Shown one piece after another: positions 1 through 11,488 of a DNA stretch of 64,000 bases. The DNA is from Cryptomeria japonica. Taxonomy: Eukaryota; Streptophyta; Pinopsida; Cupressales; Cupressaceae. The translations under genes and the position numbers were made by a program. Each line of letters begins with the position of its first letter. Position 1 is the stretch's first letter. Below the pieces are notes generated by a model. It searched no databases. It worked only from the letters and a program-made list of their open reading frames with translations, and had not been told where the DNA came from. The stretch covers positions 915,783,340 through 915,847,339 of the forward strand of contig NC_081409.1 in NCBI RefSeq assembly GCF_030272615.1. Direction: 5' to 3'.

Positions 1-1790
1 TTAAAGTAATGATATAGTAAATAGACTATAAATTATCTTCATCAGAGAGAAGTCAAAACTTCAGTATAGCATCCTATGTCATATATTGTGAGTGTCAATG
101 AGATCACAAAGTCTAACGGCTTGTACAGTCCACTTAGTCATAATTCCAGAATATGTAAATATAGATCACTTAAATCGAGTCCACTTTCTTCCAGATATTA
201 ATTAAACAAAGCAACAGGTAACCAAGACCAGCACTTCTATGGTCAAGAGATGAGTCAGCCCCAGACTTGTTGCTCGATCTAGACTTGGTGAAAATATCTC
301 CAGATCGTTGGTGCCAAGTTGTAAGAGACCCTGTAATATAACATCAGGTAGGAGATCAGTTATACAACGTCCATCTCACCAGCACCGAACAAATAGCAGT
401 ATGAAACCAATTGCCCAATTCTTCCCAACTTCAAGAGGGGCTAGTTGACATAGATTTCGGTATTCAGGCATTGCATCATGTCCAAATTTATCTTAGGATT
501 TGGGCAAGTTTTTTGCTGCTTTCTTGTTCCTATTCTCCTTTCAATTTCTTGCAATTTAATAAGCCAATCTGAGAGCTTCTGAATTAAATTGTAAGTTTTG
601 CTGCTCAGTTAAAAGAAATGAGCTAAAATGAATAGAGTAAATGAATCTTGGATGTCGTAGGACAAGGCAAATTAGAGATTCAATGGAAGCTATGAAACAG
701 GGTATGGGCATCCTGTTGATGTGTATTTTGTACACGACCAAACACAGAATAAAATACCTAAACGTACCTTATCCTCTCTTGAATAAAGCCTCTGAATGCT
801 GAAGATGTCGCGGAAAAGGATCAATCAGGATGGCTTCAAGGTTCTTCGTTGTAGGATCTCTACGTGTGGATAAGCACCAGTGGTCGTTGTATATGTTGTT
901 TCTTCAAGGGGCCTTACGTACTTTCCGAGAAAGCTTGTCTGTATTACTCTCTTTTTGACTGCAGGAACAGGATCTTCCTAACACTAACAGATTCTCAAAA
1001 AAATAGCAAAAGATCAAGGTTTCAAGGGATGAATGCTAATCTAATCCTAAGAATGACTGAATGTAGGCTAGACTTGGTAAGATTCTACCAATTTCAGTAT
1101 TGCCAAGAAATTACAACTCTACTGGAATTGATGTGATCTTCTAAAGTGATTCAGTGATTTTCAAATCATCAAGGATATAGATACTGTCATAGAGATACAT
1201 ATCAATATTTCAACAATGATTGAATTTTTTAAGCAATCTCAATATCTCCAGTTGACCACACAAGGCGTCCTTACAATCAGCAAGAAGCTAGTGGTTTGGA
1301 ACATGAATCTCACCAAAGATCAGGCACAACACTTAGTCCTTCAAACTTAAACTTAAATACTACTTCGACTGAGAATGATTCAAGAAGATAAACAATCATG
1401 AAGATAGCCACAAGTATTGCAATAAAACACCATAACTTCAATATTTTATTGATCTCAAAGCTAAATGGACAACAATTGTTCAAAATTCTTTCTTCACTAC
1501 TCAATCTTGCAACACAATAACTTTCTTCTCTCTAAGCTCTCTCTCTTCTCTAATTTCTAACTATCCTTAAAATGAAAATGAGTGAGGGTATATATAGCAT
1601 CCTCAAATACAATGAATGGCCCAGATCGAAAGAAGATCAATGGCTGAGATTTTGACACCTAAACCCTAATTAGGGTTTGTTACAAAAAAGGTCCCCATTT
1701 AGATGAACATTATTAAATGCATAGCCAAATATTTAATTGGCACAAATATCGAGGAAACATAGACCAATAGGAATTAAGCTGCCACATCAT
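1..1790 (-). other. No gene; possible 3' LTR of the 1792-5010 element
   Basis: I see no credible coding region here. Read on the minus strand, the stretch just downstream of the 1792-5010 coding element has a purine run (complement of 1690-1700, AAATGGGGACC) followed by a TATA-like box at about 1587-1597 (GCTATATATACC) and a leader rich in GAGAGA. This is what the start of a 3' LTR would look like, but I found no second copy of the same sequence to the right of the element, so the LTR call is inference. The rest (1-1300) is AT-rich and unassigned. Confidence 0.35.
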
Positions 1791-1791
1791 C

Positions 1792-3897
1792 CTATAACAA
1801 CTTTTCATCTAAAATTTTGTTCCCTTTCATATGCTCTTTTTTAGCATATCCAACGAATCTGGACACAATTCCCTCAATTTCAGCAATGGGAATCTCGGGA
1901 AGATTCTTCATTCGTTCTTCCAAGTGAAGGACTTGATCAAAAGCAGTGAGAAGAGCTGTCTCCCATCCAGATTCAAGTTCTTTGATCTTCTCAATTAGGA
2001 ACATGGTAGTGAACATCTGATCTCGTTGCTCATCTGTGATGATGTTCCCCTCTTTGCAAAAGATGACCTTGATTCTCTCCTCCAACTCTTGGATGTCCAC
2101 ATCTGTCTCAATCTCGATCCGCCTGCCAAGAATGGTACACAATACTTCAAACACCCTATCTTGAATTGGATGGATGATACCTTTAACTTGATTGCATTTG
2201 GTGTTGATGTCCTAAAAAAGGACCTCTTTCATCTGGAGCAGAGCTGACCACTGTAGGAGGTTTTGGGTTCCTCCATCCATTATCTTTTCTTGTGCGAGGA
2301 TCCGTCTTGGTGTTTGCCTTATTACTTGTAGAACAGGAATGATAACATCTCTAGTGTGAGTGAAAGCGGTTACAGTTATCATTAAATTATGGATAACCTC
2401 AAGGACCTAGATAGCTCGATGAACTGTCTTCATCATTCTTGTTGCAAATTCAACGGCTACTGTGTGGGATTTATCAATCCAAGAGCTCATAAGCTAAACC
2501 AAGCTCTTGACCCTTTATGCCTCGCCAACAGATTCAAGAGGGAGTGCCTGTAAAGGAGATACTGCTGGATCCTGACGTCTCAAGGGCTGATTGAGATGAC
2601 TAAAATAGCCTCTCCAAGCACCGACCTCTCTCTCAAGCTTCTTATTCTTTTCCATTTCTTCTTTAAGTTTGTCTTTAAGTGTTTCAAATGAATCGGTTGC
2701 CTCTTCCATTGCTTGTTCGGTGGTAAGTGGACCAAGCTCAAATGTTTCTAAGTCATACTCATCTGCAAGAATCTCACCCTCATATTTGTCCACTACTGGT
2801 GTAGCTATTTGCAATTTCCTGGATCCTGTCTCATCTCGAATTACCTTGGACATTTTTGTGGCCTTCCTCTTTTCTATCACCTCTTGAGAACTCCCTATAA
2901 GGCTTTCTAAATCAAATACATCTTCTTCCTCTTCAACCACAACTACCCTTGTCAGTCTCTCTTTTAACCAATCCGGAATGGCGGATCTTGTTTCCTTTAC
3001 TTGTATTTCTTTAAGCAGTGGTCCATCCTCTCGAAAAGGAGATGTCGCTTCATCATCATTCTTCTCTTCATGTAGCTCATTAGCATCAACTTGGGGAGAT
3101 TGACTCGACGACTGCTGAGGTGTCTATCCCTTCTCTTGCTTGTCATTTTGTACCATGGATTCCATAGACTCATCGATTTCATATACCATCTTCTCCTGAT
3201 TTGCCTTCTTTTCATGTCGAGAAGATGTGCTTGGTGTGTGATCGGGGTTTGCCTTCTGCTTCTTCTTGGTGGATTCTCTTTTCTCAGGTCTTTCTTTCCT
3301 CTTTGAGCCTTTGGAATGAGAAGTATTCTCACTCACGCTTGCTTCGCCTTCTTCTGGTCTTGCCTCCAAAGTGAATGTCATTGATACATTCTGCTCTTTC
3401 AACTTCTGGTGCTGTACATCCACCCATCTGCGAGTGCATGATAAAACAGGAGCCATCAAAACTCTCAAGTCTAAAACCTCGGGCTCATTCCAATCTATCT
3501 TCACTGCTTTGTCTTCCTTCTCATAAGATGACTGGAGGTATCTACCATTATCCTAGGCTTGGTCAGCTACTCTATAAACTTTGCATTTCCTGATGAGATC
3601 TAAGGGTAGCTGGGAATGCATCTTTCTCTTAACTTCTAAATCACTTGGGAGATTCATCCAAAAGTCTTCTACCTGAAACTCATGCTTGTACTTCTTGCCG
3701 ACTATCTCCTCCATATAACCATGAGGATCAAAATTCTCCCGCGAGGCAAAGAATGAGAATGAGTATAAAGATAATTCCTCTCTGCATCCTCCGAGGCTTG
3801 AGTGTTAGGACACACCTCAACTGAATTCCCCAATATGATGGGGCACGGGAATTCCATTTCCATGCTTGTGTCTGGATGCCTTCACATAAGCTGCCAA
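1792..3897 (-). pseudogene. Decayed C-terminal half of the 3898-5010 coding element
   Basis: The protein that begins at 5010 can be followed through this stretch on the minus strand, interrupted by several stops and frame changes, down to a terminal stop at 1792. Open pieces are 3124-3504, 2515-2940 and 1792-2154. The part near 3400-3125 is lysine/glutamate/serine-rich and low in complexity, like a nuclear or nucleic-acid-binding linker. The pieces at 2940-2515 and 2154-1792 are acidic and heptad-like, suggesting coiled coil. No RT, integrase or RNase H motif is visible. I do not recognise a named family. The whole unit (1792-5010, about 1070 codons) behaves like one long transposon-borne or retrogene ORF that has lost function. 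Confidence 0.55.
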
Positions 3898-5010
3898 CTA
3901 TCTAGTCACCTCAAGTAGCACTATCTTGTCTGTTGGATATCTCGGCAACATGTAGGGAGGTGAAGGACACCCTTGAATTCTGATGCATGTGAACTTTTGA
4001 AATTGGATGAACCAGGTGCCATACTTCTTTACAAGGTCTTGTGCATCCAGAGATAGTCGATTATGAATCCCACCTTGCAATATCTTAGTAATGTTCATCG
4101 TGAAGGTGTCATTGACTAACTTGTAGTCACTTCTAGGCGGATGATGTAGATGAACATAAGAATCACAAACTCTCATTTCTTCGGGTCCTCTTCCAATCAC
4201 TCCTCGGTGAGGTAGCCCTACATACTCGAAACTCTTGATTAAGGCATATATAACATATGAGCTCATGTGGAATGATTTGGTGGGTCTTAGCCTTCTCAAC
4301 TGCACGTCCAAACAATTGCTAATAATTCTGGCCCAATGAAGCATTCCTTTTCCTTGGACTATCACTTGAATGAAGAAGAACATCCACTTTTCGAAGAAGA
4401 AGGCTTGAGGGGCCCCTGTAACTCGATTGAGCAAAGTTATCAAATCTCTGTACTCCTCCTGGAAATCGATCCTATGTGGCATATTGGGAATCTTGTTCAG
4501 GTGAGGCCGACTTTTGAGCAACCAATTCTTATTGATGAGATTCAGACAAGTATCGAGATCATCTTCATAGATTGACCTGGCTCCTTCTAAGCTTTTGTAA
4601 ATCATGTCCTTATAGTCTGGCAGATGAAGAGCTTCGCTTATGGCTTCCTCTGAAAGGTAAGCCAAGATGTTCTTGTCCTTGGATACGATCGTCCTTGATT
4701 GTGAGTCATAATGGCGGGCACACTTGATCATCAGCTCATGACATTTGATGGCAGGAGGGAAACCTGCAGCCTTGATGATGCCACTTTCAATTATCCTCTT
4801 CGCAACAGGTGATGGCTTGCCAATGTAGGGGACCTCTCGAAACTTCTTCACGTTGAAGTTGCCTAAGTTGGTGTCTCCGATATTACTCCATTTGGACACG
4901 ATCCTGGTCTCCAATTCGTCATTCTTCTGATCTTCTTTGATGAGAGCCGGGCAACTAGTAGATAATCCGGCCTTTGGAGTTGCCATCTTGACACCTACAC
5001 AACATTTCAA
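3898..5010 (-). CDS. Conifer repeat-family protein of unknown function, N-terminal half
   Basis: An open frame of 370 codons, the largest intact piece of a longer decayed unit that continues to 1792. A likelier start is the second Met (about residue 9, MATPKAG), because the first eight residues are cysteine-rich and unlike the rest. The protein is mixed alpha-helical with many conserved-looking aromatic and charged residues, and shows no signal peptide or membrane segment. I recall very similar open frames, beginning with a KW..IGDTNLGNFN-type block, repeated many times in gymnosperm assemblies as hypothetical proteins; that is memory, not a search. It carries no recognisable catalytic motif. 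The dispersed nature and the downstream decay argue for a mobile or retroposed family rather than a host gene. Its stop at 3898 is probably a mutation, since similar coding sense continues past it. Confidence 0.5.
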   Translation of the reverse strand: MKCCVGVKMATPKAGLSTSCPALIKEDQKNDELETRIVSKWSNIGDTNLGNFNVKKFREVPYIGKPSPVAKRIIESGIIKAAGFPPAIKCHELMIKCARHYDSQSRTIVSKDKNILAYLSEEAISEALHLPDYKDMIYKSLEGARSIYEDDLDTCLNLINKNWLLKSRPHLNKIPNMPHRIDFQEEYRDLITLLNRVTGAPQAFFFEKWMFFFIQVIVQGKGMLHWARIISNCLDVQLRRLRPTKSFHMSSYVIYALIKSFEYVGLPHRGVIGRGPEEMRVCDSYVHLHHPPRSDYKLVNDTFTMNITKILQGGIHNRLSLDAQDLVKKYGTWFIQFQKFTCIRIQGCPSPPYMLPRYPTDKIVLLEVTR

Positions 5011-5750
5011 AAGGACTCCTTCATTTCATGATAAATCTAGAATCCTTCATTTCTCAATTAATAAATCAAAAATTCTCAAGTTTTAGACCCTTTCAAAAAA
5101 AATGCTATTAAAACAAGCCTTGACAAGGAATATCAAAACGAGTCCATACCTTCTCTTGAGTACTAAACTCTAAGACCTTTGAAAATGATGCAAGAAAAAT
5201 GGATTTTGCTAGGCAAGGTTTAAATCATAGCCCTTTCTTGGATGAATTACGCCTCCCTTAGCCTCCAAAAGAGCTTCACCCCACTTAGCCTTCAACACTT
5301 AGCAAAATTTCGCCTCCAATTTGCTGGATTTCGCTCCTCAATTTGCTCTTCAATTTCGCACTTAGAAGGAATGAATGAATGATTTGAAATGTGAAGCAAC
5401 ACTCCTTCATTATATAGAGCGCTCACCCTACTCCCTTCAAGGCCGACTTGGCAAAAAAGGGGTAAAAAATAAATAAAATCTCTAAAAAAGGGTGGCCGAC
5501 TTGCCTATAAAGGCAAAACAATTCCCTTGAGCGCTCTTTTAAATTAAAAAAAAATTAATTTTAATCCTCCAAGGTAAAATTTTGATTATTTCAAGGCTTA
5601 AAATTAATTTATTAAATGCAAAATGCTTTTAAATTAATGCAAATTTAAATTTAATTTTCCAAATGTCTCAAATTTAGCAATTTTGGTGATTTAGTGCAAA
5701 CTGGAGAATATCAATTTTTTGATCAAGGTCTCAATGAAGCTTGCTAATGA
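5011..5750 (-). other. AT-rich leader between coding element and palindrome array
   Basis: This stretch has no gene. On the minus strand it would be the 5' leader of the 1792-5010 unit. It contains short cysteine- and serine-codon-like repeats of the words TTCGCC and CTTCAA near 5260-5360 and a very AT-rich block at 5530-5700. I see no splice or promoter signal that I can defend. Confidence 0.3.
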
Positions 5751-8152
5751 TTTCGCCCTGGACCTCCTGAGAGGGTCAGGAGCGATTTTCTCATTTTAGG
5801 TTATAATCCACCTTAGCTTGATTGTTGAACTCTCAACGCAATTTCCAAGATCCATTTCCTTGCACCACTGAGTTACTTCATCAAAATTCTTGAAGGAAAT
5901 AAAGCTCTTAGAGGAATTTCGCCCTAGACCCTCTAGAAGGGTCAGGAGCGACTTTCATAATTTGGCTCAAAATTGACATTTTTCAGAGTTCAAAATCTCT
6001 TCAAGGCATCTCAAATAGATCTTCTGACTGAATTCCAGACTTAGTTCTATCCAACTTAGGAGAAAAAGTGTGATTTTGGTGTTTTTCGCCTTGGACCCTC
6101 TCCAAGGGCTAGAAGCGATTTTTTCTCCTTAGGCTTACTCCTTCATCAACTTCTCTCGAATCTTTCATTCACCGCTAGGTAATGTCCTTCCTCATCCACT
6201 CATTCAAGCTTGTTTTGTTTTTGTAGGGCAAAGTGGAGGTTTTTCAAATTTTCGCCCTAGGCCTTCTGCAAGGGTCAGGAGCGACTTTTCTTCTTCTGGC
6301 CTAGAATCATCAAGTTTTGAAGCAAACCACTACTCATCATGATCTTAAAGGGCATCTTTACCTTAGTGCATCCTTGCCTTAGCAAAATCTTCAAAGAAAT
6401 AGGTATTTTTGTGATTTTTGCCCTGAGCCTTCTGCAAGGGTCAGGAGCGACTTTTGAATTTTAAGTATATTCCTTCATTCTTTTGACTTCAAATCACCTC
6501 TAAGGCATAACACATCGCGTCCTTCTCCTATCCAAGGAAGATATAGCAAGATTTTGTCTTAATTCTACAAAAAAAGGAGAGAACCTTGGAAATTCGCTCT
6601 AGACCCTCTCCAAGGGTCAGGAGCGATTTTGATAATTGCCTTCAAAACTTTCATTCTCAACAATCCTTCTTCACTTCAAGGCAATTCAAACATCATTTCA
6701 AACTCGTGCCTAGGCTTAGCTTTGCTCAAACTTTGGAGGAAAAAATAGGTTTTAGAATTTTTGCCTTGGACCCTCGGGAAGGGTCAGGAGCGATTTTTCC
6801 CTTTTGGGCTTGGTTGCTTCTTGTTGGCCATCCAAATTATCTTCAAAGGGTAAAACATGCCTTTTCACATCCACTCCAACCATAAAAATCATTTTGACCT
6901 TGCAAGAAAAAGGTGTTTTTGAGAATTTTGCTTTGGACCTCCTAAGAGGGTCAGGATCGAATTTTGCAATTTTGACCAAAATGTTTCACTTTTCACCTTG
7001 AAACCTCTTTGCCAAGTAATATTTCATCTTGTACTATGCTATGAATAGGATTTCATGTCCAAGAAAACTCAAAAAAATGCTCTTGAAAGGAATTTCGCCC
7101 TAGACCCTCAGCAAGGGTCAGGAGCGAATTTGCCTTTCTTGGGCAAAACTCCTTCATTCCTTCATCTTCAAACAAGTTTGGGGGCTTCATCATGCTCATT
7201 TCGCCATTCGCTCATGTCTTAAACACCTCAATTTGACCAAACAAGGCCAAAGATGACTCCAATAGAAATTTTCGCCCTGGACCTCCTGAGAGGGTTAGGA
7301 GCAAATTTCTCAATTCATGCTTGTCTCATCATCACTTCAAGTTGATTTCTCCTCTCCAAGGAAGAAAACACTATTCCTCTCTCATCCATACCCAAGCTCG
7401 ACTTGATTTTGCTAGGAAAACAGGTGATTGAAGGAATTTCGCCCTGGACCTTCAGCAAAGGTTAGGAGCGAAATTTAGGTTTTCAACAAAGTCCTTCATC
7501 TTTTCAAGTTGAAACTTTCTCAGGTGGGTAAAGGGAGTTGCTCCTGTTCCATTCATGTTCAAAACTTGATCTTCTTTCACTGAAAAATAAGGAAAATTCA
7601 AAATTTCGCCCTGGGCCCTTAGCAAGGGTCAGGGACGAATTTGCCTTTGTTGCCCAAAATTCATCAATTTTCATGCTTTCAAACCCTCAATTGCATCAAG
7701 TGACGTCCAATCTTCTCTCCGGGAGACCCTGCACAAAACAAGTTAGCCAAAATTAGTGACAAATAAACTTAAACAAAATTTTCACCCTAGACCCTTAGGG
7801 AGGGTCAGGAGCAAATTCTTCATTTCAGGCTAAACTGCTCAAATTTTAAGTTTCAAACCACTTCTCAAGGCAAAGCTAGGTCATTTTCAAGGCCAGGAAC
7901 CAGTTAGCAAGTCCACTCAAAACAAGAAATTGTGTTTAGAATGAAGTTCGCCCTGGACCCTCAGCAAGGATCAGGAGTGAATACCCTATTTCAGGCATCA
8001 TCTTGCTTTCCAAAATTTGATCAAAAACCTCTCCAGGCGAGAACATATAAATTCATCTCAAAACATGTTAAAACTTGGTCAAATTTATGAAGGAAATCCA
8101 GTCTGCAAAGAATTTCGCCCTGGACCCTCTCCAAGGGTCAGGAGCGAATTTG
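5751..8152. repeat. 15-copy array of a ~39-bp palindrome at 167-bp spacing
   Basis: A core resembling TTTCGCCCTGGACCCT - 5 nt - AGGGTCAGGAGCGAATTT recurs with starts at 5751, 5917, 6084, 6250, 6417, 6592, 6760, 6927, 7093, 7270, 7437, 7604, 7780, 7946 and 8113. Intervals are 166-168 bp except three of 175-177 bp. Each core is an imperfect inverted repeat that can fold as a hairpin with arms of about 16 nt. The approximately 128 bp between cores share only weak similarity (TCCTTCAT, CTTCAAGGC, GGAAA-type words), so this is an old tandem array in which the palindrome has stayed conserved while the spacers drifted. It lies on the 5' side of the minus-strand coding unit ending at 5010 and may be its leader or LTR. 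Confidence 0.85.
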
Positions 8153-8590
8153 ACATTTTCAGGCTCTTGATCCATCTCATTCCCTATTTAACTTAGCCCA
8201 CTAGACTCACTTTCTTCAATGGCCATGCTCAACTGACTCAAACCTGGAAACAAACAAGACTTTACCCCAAAAACCTTCTTTCAATAAAGACCTAACCAGA
8301 GACCTATCTAATTCCCCTGATAGTTATATTTCATTCTAACAATTTCAATTCTTCAGGGAGACAAACAATTTTCCAAAATTTGACTGGACTTAGCTTGAAC
8401 AATACCAAAAAGAACCCCTAAGGATTAGCCCTAATCCAGCTAGCTCAGACAGACCACTCACTCACCCAAAATCCTAAAAGCAGAGAGAAAAACAAGCAAA
8501 GAGAAGGCAAACCAAAAAGACAGAAGAGGGGGTCCCCATTCTAATGGGGCGATGTGTGAAAAGATCACAACACATCCATCAAAGCATAGA
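8153..8590. other. No gene; possible end of the repeat-bearing element
   Basis: No coding region is seen. The segment at 8527-8580 contains a short self-complementary block (GGTCCCCATT..AATGGGGC) next to a TGTGTGAAAAGATCAC-type sequence. Read on the minus strand this could be an element terminus, as it begins TGTTGTGATC and is followed by a leader. I could not find a partner copy in the window. Confidence 0.25.
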
Positions 8591-8731
8591 CAAAAGCTTT
8601 AGAAACTTTCTAGCAGAGTAAAGCCAGATTCAACAACCGTTGCAAGCAGAGTCCCTGCATGTGATAAAATAGGAGCTTTGGAACAGGGTATGGACATTCA
8701 TAAAAGCATAATAAAGATGGATTTCTGAATA
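8591..8731 (+). pseudogene. PPR protein fragment
   Basis: The plus strand encodes a recognisable stretch of a plant PLS-type pentatricopeptide repeat: KALETF, then after a small deletion KPDSTTVAS, then VPACDKIGALEQGMDIHKSI, ending at stops near 8728. These are the usual P and L motif words of organellar PPR proteins. The fragment covers less than two repeats and has no start, so it is a dead relic. A second, longer PPR relic lies at 10083-10580 on the same strand and may come from the same ancestral gene. Confidence 0.75.
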
Positions 8732-9763
8732 TAAATATTCACACAATTTACTTCAAATAATTTGGACACTGTGACATTATTATACACTATGATAACCTGA
8801 CAAGGAAAGCTTTGATTTAACCATCTCCATGTAACCTATATGAAAAACAACTGAGTACCTCTTGTTGCAGTGAGGATAAACCTGATTTTTGAAAACAATA
8901 AAATGGTTTTCCAATACCATGAAGCAATCTTTCAGTGGCTGGCCAGTCATAAAAGCTAGTTTCCATATATTTTGAGTTAGCATTGGATTTAGCTCCAGCC
9001 TTCATATATTAGAAGTTGGTAAGTTCAGAAAGAATGAAATCAGAGAACTTTAAGATAAAACAGAACTCATCTTATGATTATAGATGATAAGCAAAGAGTT
9101 TTGAGGATCACCCCTCTCCATGTGAAAAAATAAGGACGAGAGCTTCCAGCGACAGAGATGTGGATAAAGCAAAGCTCTAACCCAAGAGGGAAAAGTTAAT
9201 CGTTACGTAAAAGAAGCAAAGGCAAAAAGAGATTCATGATGTTCAAAAAGGGAAGACCAACGGAGCAAGTAATTTCCAGGATTTTCCCACAGCAAGGTTA
9301 TGGTGAAGCATAATTTGATAGCATTCCTAAAGAAACGATGCTAGGAGAGATTTTAAAGGGCCGCCGAAAGAACAAATAGAGAGATTCTTGAAATTCTTAT
9401 AATAAACCTTGTCTAAAACACAAATAATGTCACAAAATTTAATGTCTTCAGTCTCAGCATTAAACAAAGAGGACCAGATGACTCAATTTATTATTAATTT
9501 GTTACCCGGAAGAAATGGAACGAATTCTACCTAGAAGTTTTAGTATGTCGGAATAAATGAAACCTTTCTTGGGAATTTGAAGGAAGTAAGTATCCTTCAT
9601 GTAAAAAGGAAATTTGAACAGAGCCACAGATCTTATTAATGTTGGGCATGGGAACGTGAATAAGTAGGAAAACTTTTAAAAAATTACAATTATATGGATT
9701 AAGATAGACATTTAATTTCTATAAAAACTTAAATGAATCAAAATTGGTAGAGCCGTCGGGTGG
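8732..9763. other. No gene seen
   Basis: Unassigned AT-rich sequence. Short open frames on the minus strand (8780-9005) show no recognisable motif and overlap each other in different frames, so I treat them as chance. Confidence 0.3.
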
Positions 9764-10078
9764 GTGGGCAGCATTTCAGAAGCTTGTTGTGTGCTGCCCT
9801 GGCTTTTGGCACGTTGGGGTTTTATCAGCTGGAATTATCACCTCGAGAAGCCATCGAGTGATGAAGGAACCAACGAAATCCATGCTCACTGGACTCCATT
9901 TTATGATCTGTATATTTATACTGATTTTCAGGCCGAGACAGGGTTTGCTCAAAACCCTAGCGAAGAGGAGGTTTCACAAAGTAATGTGGAGGAAGCTCCA
10001 GTTGGAGAAAATGAGCATGTACTGGAGGTGGAACACTGTCATTTTGGCAGCATAATGATTCAAAAAGGAACTCACTGA
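9764..10078 (+). other. Unrecognised 104-codon open frame before a PPR relic
   Basis: The frame starts MGSISEACC and runs to a stop at 10078, five bases before the first PPR-like codon. Its second half is acidic (PSEEEVSQ, NVEEAPVGENEH). The base composition over 9750-10080 is more GC-rich than its surroundings, so it could be an exon-derived fragment of a host gene, but I do not recognise the protein. An overlapping frame at 9744-10055 looks like a shadow. Confidence 0.25.
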
Positions 10079-10082
10079 AACC

Positions 10083-10580
10083 ATGGATTTTCATATGCTT
10101 CCAAAATGTGGCTTAAACAAGGCACGTGAACTGTTTGACAAAATGCCTCAAAGAGATGTTGTCTCATCGAATCCAATGATCATAAGATTTGTAGAAAATG
10201 GATGTGTTGAAAAGGCTTTTTAAAATTTCAAACAAATGCAATTGGCAGGTATAAAGCCAAATTTCTTAGCGGTGTCCTCCCTGCCTGTGCCAAAATGGGA
10301 ACTCTGGAATAGGGTATGGAAATACATCAAAGCATAATAGTAGGTGGATTTTTGTCAGATGTTTAAATTTGGAAATGCTCTGTTGACATGCATGCAAAAT
10401 GTCGAATCATAGACAGCGTACCTGAAATTGTTTGGCATCTATGCAGAAGCGGTCAGTTGAGTGAGGCTCAAATAGTGAGTAGGTTGATGAAAGAGTAGAA
10501 CTAAAAGATAACTGGATGTAGTTGGATCGAAGGCCATAAAATAGTGCATGCTTTTTGTGTAGGAGACAGATCACATTGAG
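10083..10580 (+). pseudogene. PPR-E class pentatricopeptide repeat pseudogene
   Basis: The plus strand reads KARELFDKMPQRDVVS, then VEKAF-stop-NFKQMQLAGIKPN, then after a frameshift ACAKMGTLE-stop-GMEIHQSII and GGFLSDV, and finally (about 10485-10580) RLMKE...ITGCSWIE followed by VHAF and VGDRSH. These are the P, L and S repeats followed by the E-domain signature of plant organellar RNA-editing PPR proteins. The E motif follows after only about two and a half repeats, whereas intact family members have many, so most of the gene has been deleted. At least four stops and one frameshift make it non-functional. No DYW domain is visible downstream. Confidence 0.85.
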
Positions 10581-11488
10581 AAACAATCCAATGATGTTTT
10601 CGAACTGCTATCCCGTAGGGCATTGAAGGATGCCAATGGCAGTGCGGTAGAGGATGGCAGTGGAAGATGTCGATGGAGGCTGCCAACTGAGAAAAAAACC
10701 TTCCATCAATTTTCCCGGCGAGTTCTGAAAAATGCCCACTTCATTTCTTGGCCATATCGAGCAAGAAAAATTAATTGCAAATGTAAATTAAAAATACAAA
10801 CAGTCACTGGTCAAGATGCAGACCACCTTGTATAAGCTGTGTCTGATATGGATAAGTCATTTAAATGGTGAATGGACAAGAAAATGTGTGGGCTCTTCAT
10901 TGCTGAATTATAAGAGAATTCAAAACTTCTAGTAGTGAGGACTGTTCTATATATGGCTTAGCAACTAATAACTTGGATGAAACCTATCATAAAACTAATG
11001 ACCTATATGAAATTTGTGATAAAACTAGTAACATGGAGGTAAACGGTGATATATGAATATAATTCTAAATTGATAGGATATGATTATTCATATATACATA
11101 TTAAGTATAATTATGTAATGATTGGGATAAGACATTAGAGTATGAAGTATATGATAACAATTATCTAGATTGTAATATATTGACTATGATCTTGGCTTTA
11201 CTAGGGTTTGTGTCTTTTAATTATCTTTTGTCATCCTTATGAAAAAACAAAGCTTTCATATATGGAAATTTTAATACTTGCATATTTATTATGGGATTTT
11301 AGTTAGTCCATTTTATGTCCTCAAATTGTTTCAACACAATACTTCATATTGGTGTTGATAGTTTGATGAATTTTCATAATGGAAACTCCAAACATGTAGA
11401 CATGGAAGTTTCTTTTCAATGTTTTTCATAAGGTGGACACTTTGATTCCCCAATAAAGGAGGTTTTTCCCATCCCTAAGTTTGATAAT
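10581..11488. other. No gene; flank of element D
   Basis: Unassigned AT-rich sequence. Its last seven bases (11482-11488, TGATAAT) are the left copy of the candidate target duplication of element D. Confidence 0.4.

Noticed and set aside
667..706. A short PPR-like phrase (MEAMKQGMGI)
   Set aside because: Only about ten residues resemble a PPR motif; too short to support.
5751..8152. CRISPR array
   Set aside because: The repeats are palindromic and regularly spaced, but the spacing is 167 bp, spacers resemble each other weakly, and the context is a plant nuclear genome.
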